Position numbers and translations under genes: made by a program. DNA of 5,718 bases from Candidatus Parcubacteria bacterium (GTDB taxonomy: Bacteria > Patescibacteriota > Minisyncoccia > UBA6257 > JAPLYJ01), in NCBI GenBank assembly GCA_026395655.1, contig JAPLYJ010000075.1, forward strand, positions 1 through 5,718, given 5' to 3'. The notes under the pieces are model-generated. The model did no database searches. It was not told where the DNA came from and was given only the letters and a program-made list of their open reading frames with translations. This document shows positions 1-4,042 of this stretch, piece by piece (position 1 is the first letter of the stretch; each line of letters opens with the position of its first letter).

Positions 1-66
1 CCTTTTCTGCCACAAACCATATTGGATGACCTCACGTTCTTCAACTGAAAAGTGTTTATATTTCAT
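1..66 (-). CDS. Probable IS30-family transposase, N-terminal fragment (runs off the left edge)
   Basis: An ATG at 66 opens a frame that stays open to the window edge, giving 22 residues that begin MKYKHFSVEERE and end LWQKR. This resembles the start of IS30-family DDE transposases, where a K-Y-x-H-(L/F)-(S/T)-x-E-E-R segment leads into an N-terminal helix-turn-helix that binds the element's ends. The catalytic domain lies outside the window. The short AT-rich stretch before the start carries a 9-bp inverted repeat and possibly the end of the element. The call rests on 22 residues and recall of the family, so it is tentative; another helix-turn-helix protein is possible. Confidence 0.55.
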   Translation of the reverse strand, partial: MKYKHFSVEEREVIQYGLWQKR

Positions 67-69
67 ATT

Positions 70-97
70 ACTTTGATATTACTTTATTTATCAAAGT
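70..97. repeat. 9-bp inverted repeat upstream of the transposase start
   Basis: ACTTTGATA (70-78) and TATCAAAGT (89-97) form a perfect 9-bp inverted repeat with a 10-base loop. It lies just upstream of the probable transposase start. The ten bases ATATTACTTT also occur twice here (65-74 and 76-85). It could be an operator, part of the element's subterminal binding sites, or a hairpin that insulates the transposase from outside transcription. The sequence alone does not decide. Confidence 0.45.
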
Positions 98-118
98 GTT
101 GCACTTACTTATTGAACT
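98..118. mobile_element. Possible right end of an IS30-type element
   Basis: The segment GTTGCACTTACTTATTGAAC lies about 30-50 bases upstream of the probable transposase start, where the terminal inverted repeat of an IS30-type element would be expected. A TTGCACTT core is, from memory, seen in some terminal repeats of this family. The partner repeat would lie outside the window, so the boundary cannot be confirmed. Confidence 0.25.
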
Positions 119-158
119 AAGTTATTAAATCATCTAAAATAACAATATAAACAGATAT

Positions 159-194
159 AAAAAAATAACCTTTTGTTTTTAAAAAGTTATTTTA
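159..194 (-). terminator. Intrinsic terminator after the signal peptidase gene
   Basis: Read on the minus strand, AAAATAAC (193-186) pairs with GTTATTTT (169-162). A further AAAA/TTTT pairing inside the stem follows a one-base bulge, and the loop is about 7 bases. A run of seven T (165-159) follows directly. The element sits 23 bases past the stop codon of the signal peptidase gene. The stem is AT-rich and so weak, but the order of A-tract, stem and T-tract fits a rho-independent terminator. Confidence 0.55.
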
Positions 195-215
195 AATTCT
201 ATAATCCAGTTTTAA

Positions 216-788
216 TTACGGACTAACCAAACCTATCAAATGGTCTTTTTCAACATAGCCAAAAACTCGGCTATCATAGGCTTCTGGACCAACCACTTCA
301 CCTAAAACTAGATAATAACCCTCTGTTATTGTTTTATTTTCCAAAGGAATAGTAAGTAATCCTTGACTTCGTGTAGAAAATTGATATGCCTTACCCTCCG
401 AATTTTTAGCAATTTTACCATTAATCATTAAATTATCTCCTTTAAACTCTATCTTATCCCCTCCTAAGGCCATTATCTTTTTTACAAATCGTGTTCCTGG
501 TTGAGATTTAAATTCCAAAACAACAGGATCATTTTTTTTAGGTTCATGGCAATTATAATAACCCATATATCCCGAAACCTCTTGATTGTTACTTAAAGAC
601 GGTTCCATGGAAACACCCTTGATGAAGCTTTTTTCAATGGCAGAACAATTATCTTGCAATGGTTTTGTCTTATCCCCAAAAATATTTTTAAAAATGTTTC
701 CCTTAAAACAAAAGAAACAAACTAAAATAGCTATCAAAAGCAATTCTAAAGCTAAATAGAGCCATTTTTTGTTTTTTAAAGTAAGCAT
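216..788 (-). CDS. lepB: Signal peptidase I (S26 family)
   Basis: This 190-residue protein is probably type I signal peptidase, a membrane-bound serine protease that removes signal peptides from exported proteins outside the cytoplasmic membrane. One membrane helix spans roughly residues 9-28. The family boxes follow in order: GVSMEPSL with the nucleophile Ser60; RFVKKIMALGGD with the general-base lysine most likely Lys103; and YDSRVFGYVEKDHLIG (171-186), matching the DSRxxG box. The segment before that last box (GEVVGPEA) lacks the usual GDNxxxS spelling, so this box is only partly conserved. The length suits a compact S26 enzyme. The gene lies 167 bp downstream of the RT stop and is followed by a hairpin/T-run terminator. 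It is not the aspartic prepilin peptidase (PilD type) that would process the pilin-like target upstream. Confidence 0.88.
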   Translation of the reverse strand: MLTLKNKKWLYLALELLLIAILVCFFCFKGNIFKNIFGDKTKPLQDNCSAIEKSFIKGVSMEPSLSNNQEVSGYMGYYNCHEPKKNDPVVLEFKSQPGTRFVKKIMALGGDKIEFKGDNLMINGKIAKNSEGKAYQFSTRSQGLLTIPLENKTITEGYYLVLGEVVGPEAYDSRVFGYVEKDHLIGLVSP

Positions 789-803
789 ATTTGTTTGTTT
801 TTT

Positions 804-809
804 ATAATA
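804..809 (-). promoter_or_regulatory. Possible -10 box of the signal peptidase gene
   Basis: The minus strand reads TATTAT at 809-804, then a 15-base A-rich stretch, then the ATG at 788. There is no Shine-Dalgarno sequence in that stretch and no convincing -35 hexamer. It suggests that the gene has its own promoter with a very short leader, but the AT-rich context makes chance matches common. Confidence 0.3.
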
Positions 810-887
810 TCAAGATAACATAAAATTAAAATTAATTCAACACACGCATCGCATTACATTATCTAAAATGACACAGTAGACGCACTG

Positions 888-960
888 GTTAAATCATATA
901 TAAAGACACGGAAATAGCATATAAATACAAAACATATGGTGTCTTTATATATAATTTAAC
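888..960. repeat. 22-bp near-perfect inverted repeat overlapping the RT stop codon
   Basis: The arms 888-909 and 939-960 are reverse complements at 21 of 22 positions; the inner 14 (896-909 with 939-952) are perfect. The loop is 29 bases. The RT stop codon (958-956) lies in the outer part of one arm. As RNA this would be a long stem at the 3' end of the RT message. There is no T-run after it, so it is not a typical intrinsic terminator. It may protect or process the message 3' end, or mark the end of the retroelement cassette. The rest of the 789-955 gap is AT-rich with nothing else recognised except the possible -10 box. Confidence 0.75.
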
Positions 961-1354
961 GTAGGCGATACCTTAGAATCACTTTCAAATACTTGTCCCC
1001 TCTTTTTTCTAACTTAAAAAACTTCCAGAAGATAGGGGTGATTTGGTTTGTTAATATTTTTTTTCGCAAATAATATGTTTTGTACTGACTCATTAATCCT
1101 AGGTAAGAATTGATGCTAGACAAAGAATTCTGCAGTTTTTGTTTGTTAATTTCTCTATTTTTAAAAACATCATTGATTTTAGTAATTGTTTGATAAAAAT
1201 TACCTTTAGTACGGTTAGCTATGTATATTCTGTTCGGTTTTATCACTGCACCTAAGTATTTAACCCCTTTGGCATAGTGTTGGATATATATTTTCTTAGG
1301 GTGCAAAGTAAGCCGTAACTCTAATTTTAGGTAATCTTTTAAAGTCATCCACAT
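956..1354 (-). CDS. DGR reverse transcriptase, C-terminal thumb part (out of frame with the catalytic part)
   Basis: This is the C-terminal continuation of the reverse transcriptase in the +1 frame. The section LTLHPKKIYIQHYAKG, then KYLGAVIKP and YIANRTKGNF, matches the region after the catalytic motif in DGR-type enzymes, and the later INSYLGLMSQYKTYYLRKKI belongs to their thumb/C-terminal region. The ATG at 1354 overlaps the TAT GTG codons of the YVDD motif, so it is not a native gene start. Joined by a +1 shift at the GAC TTT AAA AG run (about 1346-1335), the two parts would read YVDDFKDYLKLELRLTLHPKK. That is about 17-20 residues shorter than DGR enzymes usually have between YVDDF and LHPKK. 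This points to an internal deletion of length 3n+2, most simply about 50 bp. Whether any functional product is made is unknown. Confidence 0.85.
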   Translation of the reverse strand: MWMTLKDYLKLELRLTLHPKKIYIQHYAKGVKYLGAVIKPNRIYIANRTKGNFYQTITKINDVFKNREINKQKLQNSLSSINSYLGLMSQYKTYYLRKKILTNQITPIFWKFFKLEKRGDKYLKVILRYRLR

Positions 1355-2111
1355 ACCGACCGTAAAAACGGATTTTCAAATCATGTTTGATAAAATGATC
1401 AAAACGATTCATATAGAAGTTGGCAAACACCTGGCTAGTAAGGTTTCCAATGGGCAACCCGCAATTTAAAGGTGCATGAAAAAGGCTTTTATCCAATGGC
1501 AACCCCTGCCAATTTTCTTTTTTCCCCCTGATAATACAATTTTTAGTAGGATCATTAAAAATTAATTTTTTACATAAATCAATAACGAGATTTTTGTCCT
1601 GCTCTTCGTATTTTTTTAAAATAAAAGTCTCTAATCTTTCAAAAAGCATGTTTTTATCAATATGCATAAAAAAGCCTTTTATATCCAATTTTAAGATATA
1701 ACAATCTTTTGTATAATTCTGCGAACATTGACGTATAAACCTGTTTATACGCCATATACCAAAATGTGTTCCCTTACTAATACGGCAAGCGTAACTGTCA
1801 TAGATAAACTCTTTTTCAAAAAAACAATTCAATTTGTTAATGATTAAATGATGCACTACCCTGTCCCTGAAATCAGAAGCAAAGATTTCTCTTTTTATTG
1901 GTTTATTAACAATAAACGCGATTGATTTGCCTGGCTGATATGTACCATTGTTTATTTCTTCGCAAAGCTTTACCAGATTGCTTTCATAGTCTATTTCAAA
2001 AGCAAGCGCATTGAAGGTATTGCGTTTGCTTCTACGGCAGCATCTATATGCTTGAAACAATTCTTCAATTGTAACAAATCCAATATTTTTTTTAAAAAAA
2101 TCTAATTGCAT
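1296..2111 (-). CDS. DGR reverse transcriptase, N-terminal catalytic part (frame broken after YVDD)
   Basis: This encodes the fingers and palm of a reverse transcriptase of the diversity-generating type, which copies the template-repeat RNA into cDNA with errors at adenines. Visible motifs are AYRCCRRSKRN (21-31), NGTYQPGKS (55-63), ASDFRDRVVHHL (78-89), LDIKGFF (142-148) with the first catalytic Asp, GLPIGNLTSQVFANFYMN (218-235) and YVDDF (253-257) with the other two. The (L/I)GNLTSQ form, in place of the QGxxxSP seen in group II intron and retroviral enzymes, is a hallmark of the DGR class. The true frame ends at about residue 257; the last 14 residues are out-of-frame read-through to a TAA at 1298-1296. 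The start at 2111 lies 9 bases past a 12-bp hairpin and has no Shine-Dalgarno sequence. DGR enzymes are usually 300-400 residues, so this half alone lacks the thumb. Confidence 0.92.
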   Translation of the reverse strand: MQLDFFKKNIGFVTIEELFQAYRCCRRSKRNTFNALAFEIDYESNLVKLCEEINNGTYQPGKSIAFIVNKPIKREIFASDFRDRVVHHLIINKLNCFFEKEFIYDSYACRISKGTHFGIWRINRFIRQCSQNYTKDCYILKLDIKGFFMHIDKNMLFERLETFILKKYEEQDKNLVIDLCKKLIFNDPTKNCIIRGKKENWQGLPLDKSLFHAPLNCGLPIGNLTSQVFANFYMNRFDHFIKHDLKIRFYGRYVDDFKRLPKIRVTAYFAP

Positions 2112-2119
2112 AATATTAA

Positions 2120-2147
2120 AAACCCAGGTAAGAATTTATCTGGGTTT
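2120..2147 (-). ncRNA. 12-bp hairpin between TR and RT
   Basis: AAACCCAGGTAA (2120-2131) pairs with TTATCTGGGTTT (2136-2147), with one G-T wobble on the plus strand and a 4-base loop. On the minus strand the stem is followed by a run of five T, then AATATTATG, the RT start. It could end or pause the avd-TR transcript, define the 3' end of the TR RNA, or mask the RT start. In BPP-1 the RNA just after TR is needed for cDNA priming and for Avd/RT binding, so a structured element here fits. Confidence 0.7.
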
Positions 2148-2153
2148 AAGGTT

Positions 2154-2298
2154 TTGTTTAAAATCCCGGACAGCACGCACATAGTTTGTGTTGTTCTTAT
2201 TGTTGTTGTTCTGGTTGCCATTGTTGAAGTTCTGTTTCCACGCGTTGTTAGCATTGTTCTCCGAAGAACTCCAATAATTGTTATTGGTAAAGCCCCCA
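2154..2298 (-). repeat. DGR template repeat (TR)
   Basis: This is the noncoding master copy from which variable sequence is made. It aligns without gaps to the VR at 2850-2994 (offset 696). The 134 positions 2165-2298 hold 50 adenines on the coding strand; 23 of them differ in the VR, and none of the other 84 positions differ. Two more mismatches lie nearer the 3' end (2164 and 2159), also at adenines. The coding-strand changes in the core are A to T 9, A to G 12 and A to C 2. Read in the target's frame, TR codes for an Asn-rich peptide, 18 of 46 codons being AAC or AAT; changes in the first two bases of AAY give many residues but never a stop. Homology ends sharply at 2298. Confidence 0.97.
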
Positions 2299-2443
2299 GC
2301 ACTGTTTCATAAAGGTGTTATTCGTGAGTAAAAAGCATTTTTTGCTCATTCTTATTTACTGTTTTTACGCAGTCCCTTTATCGCTTTTAAATTAAAACCT
2401 AAGCTCGCTCCCGAAAACCGTAGCTCTCGGGATTCAGGCCACA
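2299..2443 (-). ncRNA. Spacer between avd and TR, probable 5' part of the TR RNA
   Basis: These 145 bases hold no coding frame. On the minus strand TATAAT (2448-2443) overlaps the avd stop codon and could be a -10 box for the TR RNA, though no good -35 lies upstream. Two small hairpins are visible: TCCCGA (2409-2414) with TCGGGA (2427-2432), and GAGTAAAAA (2326-2334) with TTTTTGCTC (2339-2347, one mismatch or wobble depending on strand) just before TR. This fits a structured 5' region of the template RNA, but transcript boundaries are not visible from sequence. Confidence 0.45.
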
Positions 2444-2785
2444 TTATAAGCCGGCATTTCTCCAGCCGGTGATCTGCTTTCCGATGGTATCCATCAGCAC
2501 AGCCATAGCTCCTTGTTTTCTAGGAGTTAAGATTGCCATATCAGCACATAGTCGTATCTCTAATTTTAAAATTTCAAAATCATCTAAAAAAGCTTCTAAG
2601 TATTCTGTTTTGCTTTTAGCTTTGTTAGCCCGGTAAATGCTTCTCACTAAAACCAGAGCATCATGTTTCATATCTTGGCCTAAGGTATATTTGTATTCCC
2701 TTGGAAAGTCTTTAGTATATTCAAAAATCTTCAATATCAATTGATACACATCTTTAAAAACTTTTAAGCTGTAGTATAGTGCCAT
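2444..2785 (-). CDS. avd: DGR accessory variability determinant (Avd), four-helix-bundle protein
   Basis: This 113-residue protein matches the four-helix-bundle family (related to proteins of 23S rRNA intervening sequences) that includes bAvd of the Bordetella phage DGR. Avd forms a basic pentamer that binds the RT and the RNA around TR and is needed for mutagenic cDNA synthesis. Features seen are a helical N-terminus (LKVFKDVYQLILKIFEYT), the YKYTLGQDMKHDALVLVRSIYRAN segment typical of the family, a third helix rich in acidic and leucine residues (YLEAFLDDFEILKLEIRLCADM), and a last helix ending GKQITGWRNAG. Lysine and arginine are frequent, as expected for RNA binding. It lies between VR and TR, the classic position. 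No Shine-Dalgarno precedes the ATG; TAAAAT at 2795-2790 ends 4 bases before it. Confidence 0.88.
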   Translation of the reverse strand: MALYYSLKVFKDVYQLILKIFEYTKDFPREYKYTLGQDMKHDALVLVRSIYRANKAKSKTEYLEAFLDDFEILKLEIRLCADMAILTPRKQGAMAVLMDTIGKQITGWRNAGL

Positions 2786-2802
2786 ATATATTTTATTTTT
2801 CG

Positions 2803-2828
2803 ACCAAAGGGGGTATAACCCCTTTGGT
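2803..2828. repeat. 10-bp hairpin downstream of the VR, candidate retrohoming target-recognition structure
   Basis: ACCAAAGGGG (2803-2812) and CCCCTTTGGT (2819-2828) form a perfect 10-bp inverted repeat with a 6-base loop, starting 24 bases past the target's stop codon. In the BPP-1 DGR a short hairpin or cruciform in the DNA just after the VR is needed for efficient retrohoming. Position and form match here. No T-run follows on either strand, which argues against a plain terminator, though a role in message stability is possible. Confidence 0.8.
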
Positions 2829-2831
2829 CTT

Positions 2832-2855
2832 AATGGTTAAATGGTTAAATTGTTA
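2832..2855. repeat. Three tandem 8-mers giving stop codons in all three frames after the VR
   Basis: The plus strand reads AATGGTTA, AATGGTTA, AATTGTTA (2832-2839, 2840-2847, 2848-2855). On the coding strand each unit starts with TAA; because the period is 8, the three TAA codons fall in three different frames. The first is the target's own stop (2855-2853). Confidence 0.75.
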
Positions 2856-2994
2856 AAAAGCCCGGACAGCACGCACATAGTATGCGCTGTACTTAAGGCC
2901 GCTGGCCTGGTAGCCATCGCTGAAGTACTGTACCCACGCGTAGTTAGCACTGTACTCCGAAGAACTCCAATAATAGTTACTGGCAAAGCCCCCA
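2850..2994 (-). repeat. DGR variable repeat (VR) with candidate IMH at its 3' end
   Basis: The VR forms the last 46 codons of the target gene and its stop. Against TR, 20 residues differ: 16 of the 18 template Asn codons, plus one Lys, two Thr and one Asp. Tyr, Ser, Ala, Gly, Asp, Leu and Val now stand there. The scaffold YWSSSE, AW, Q and YVRAVR is unchanged. The 21 bases at 2861-2881 are identical to TR and GC-rich for this region, fitting the initiation-of-mutagenic-homing site (IMH). Mismatches at 2860 and 2855 just 3' of it may be the fixed IMH/IMH* differences that make transfer one-way. Confidence 0.96.
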
Positions 2995-3947
2995 ATGGGA
3001 GTGTAGACATCACCATTTTCATCAGTACCACTCTTTAGATTTTTCCACATCTTGTTTAACTCATCTTTTGACGGCAGGAACCAATCATTGTAACCACCTA
3101 TTGGTACACCATGAGTTAACTGGGCTGCATTGGTACAACCGGTCGCAATAATCATATCTTCAGTATTTTGATGACCTGTTCCGATTGCTGTTCCGTCTGC
3201 TCCTGATATGGCTGTTCCATAACAAGGAGCAACGCCCCAAGATGATGTACCTTGATCACTCGCTGCCGCTTCCAAATATCTCCAGCCATCGGTATATGAA
3301 CCTTTGTCGTAAAAAATTAACCCGCCCGTACTTTGCCCAGGTCCACGAAGGTAATACGCTCCGCCAAAACAGGTAGAAGTAACAGCTGTAAGAATATCTA
3401 ATTTGTTACCTACTTCGTAGAGACCGTCAAATCTACCTCCATCTTTGTTTAATTTGTTTTCCGTAACAGTGTAGTAAGTGCTTTCTAAACCGGTAATCAA
3501 TTCCCATTTACCAGCTCCGTCTGTAAGATATACGTAATATCTTTGGCTTTCTCCTGTATATGCAGGATTAGGATCAATGGGGTATTTTGATATGGGAGAA
3601 CCTACAGCTAAGGTAGCTAAATCTACAGGGAGCCAACCTGTAGAATTTACACTCTGAGAAGTAGTAGCTACAGCAATGCGACCAAGGCAAGTAGTAGAAG
3701 TAACTGAATAGCTACTACTAACAGAACCCATACTAATGGTAGATGTATTTACAAGGTAAAAAGCTAACGCGGAATTGATGGCACCCAAATCTGAAATTCT
3801 TTGGGTGTCTCTAGATTTTCTTAAAAGCTCAGCTGGGTTGATGACTAGAATTGTTACGGCAGAAAGGATGGCTAAGATACCAATGACAATTAAAAGCTCT
3901 AACAGGGTAAAACCTTTGTTAAGATTGTTAGTTTTGTTTAATATCAT
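2853..3947 (-). CDS. DGR target protein: type IV prepilin-like N-terminus with Lcl/DUF1566 C-type-lectin-like tip
   Basis: This 364-residue protein is a probable surface-displayed, diversified adhesin. Residues 1-34 form a class III (prepilin) signal: a short basic leader ending KG, cleavage expected between Gly12 and Phe13, Glu at +5 (FTLLE) and a hydrophobic helix. The segment RKSRDTQRISDLGAINSALAFYL is common in pilins of candidate-phyla bacteria. Residues ~207-364 form an Lcl/DUF1566 domain, with DGWRYLEAA, NDWFLPSKDEL (286-296) and YWSSSE followed by YVRAVR at the end. This lectin-like fold is a known DGR recipient because it tolerates change on its ligand face. The start at 3947 is preferred over an in-frame ATG at 4034. 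It gives a normal leader and lies at the predicted transcription start of a consensus promoter, whereas the longer version would read through a poly-G tract. Processing would need a prepilin peptidase from elsewhere in the genome. Confidence 0.9.
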   Translation of the reverse strand: MILNKTNNLNKGFTLLELLIVIGILAILSAVTILVINPAELLRKSRDTQRISDLGAINSALAFYLVNTSTISMGSVSSSYSVTSTTCLGRIAVATTSQSVNSTGWLPVDLATLAVGSPISKYPIDPNPAYTGESQRYYVYLTDGAGKWELITGLESTYYTVTENKLNKDGGRFDGLYEVGNKLDILTAVTSTCFGGAYYLRGPGQSTGGLIFYDKGSYTDGWRYLEAAASDQGTSSWGVAPCYGTAISGADGTAIGTGHQNTEDMIIATGCTNAAQLTHGVPIGGYNDWFLPSKDELNKMWKNLKSGTDENGDVYTPIGGFASNYYWSSSEYSANYAWVQYFSDGYQASGLKYSAYYVRAVRAF

Positions 3948-3953
3948 ATATAC

Positions 3954-3983
3954 ATTATATTCTTTTATTAAAACAACTGTCAA
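3954..3983 (-). promoter_or_regulatory. Consensus sigma-70-type promoter of the DGR target gene, leaderless or nearly so
   Basis: The minus strand has TTGACA at 3983-3978, an 18-bp spacer and TATAAT at 3959-3954, both hexamers perfect. Six bases separate TATAAT from the ATG at 3947, so transcription would start at or next to the A of the start codon. This is the strongest promoter-like sequence seen in the window. Confidence 0.8.
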
Positions 3984-3990
3984 ATAAAAT

Positions 3991-4001
3991 CCCCCCCCCC
4001 C
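3991..4001. repeat. 11-base poly-C (poly-G on the coding strand) tract upstream of the target promoter
   Basis: Eleven C in a row stand out in AT-rich DNA. The tract ends 7 bases upstream of the -35 box, at about -44 to -54, where UP elements or activators act. Tracts of this length are prone to slipped-strand length change in other bacteria and can alter promoter output. It also lies inside the alternative longer reading frame starting at 4034, where a length change would break the fusion to the pilin frame. Sequencing or assembly error at the homopolymer is possible. Confidence 0.7.
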
Positions 4002-4042
4002 AAGGCTTACGAAAAAGATCAGCTCACAATTCATTTAAAACA

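Larger units (their letters stand above)
956..3947 (-). mobile_element. Diversity-generating retroelement: target gene, VR, avd, TR, RT
   Basis: All canonical DGR parts lie on one strand in the order target with 3' VR, avd, TR, RT, the same order as in Bordetella phage BPP-1. VR and TR start 696 bp apart and differ only at adenines of the template strand. There is no integrase, transposase or phage gene inside the unit, so it appears to be a chromosomal cassette tied to its target gene. The RT is frame-disrupted, so present activity is uncertain. Confidence 0.95.

Noticed and set aside
216..788. Signal peptidase as the prepilin peptidase for the DGR target
   Set aside because: It has the Ser/Lys S26 motifs and one membrane helix, not the multi-spanning aspartic protease of the PilD family.
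125..873. Short direct repeats (ATCTAAAATAACA at 132-144, ATCTAAAATGACA at 861-873) flanking the signal peptidase gene as an insertion footprint
   Set aside because: Only 13 AT-rich bases with one mismatch; expected by chance at this base composition.
956..2111. Retron or group II intron RT
   Set aside because: The GNLTSQ motif, adjacent avd, and a TR/VR pair with A-only change identify a DGR; no msr/msd or intron domain V structure was seen.
2102..2302. Minus-strand open frames over TR, and plus-strand open frames at 2106-2312 and 2841-3038, as small genes
   Set aside because: They overlie TR and VR and are shadows of the repeat; they show no family features, and the Asn-rich reading is the template in the target's frame.
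2803..2828. Hairpin after the VR as a rho-independent terminator
   Set aside because: No T-run follows on either strand; the minus strand continues CGAAAAATAAAA.
2853..4034. The longer start of the target protein at 4034
   Set aside because: It would add 29 residues, including a Gly run from the poly-G tract, before a prepilin signal that needs a short leader, and would lie upstream of the consensus promoter.
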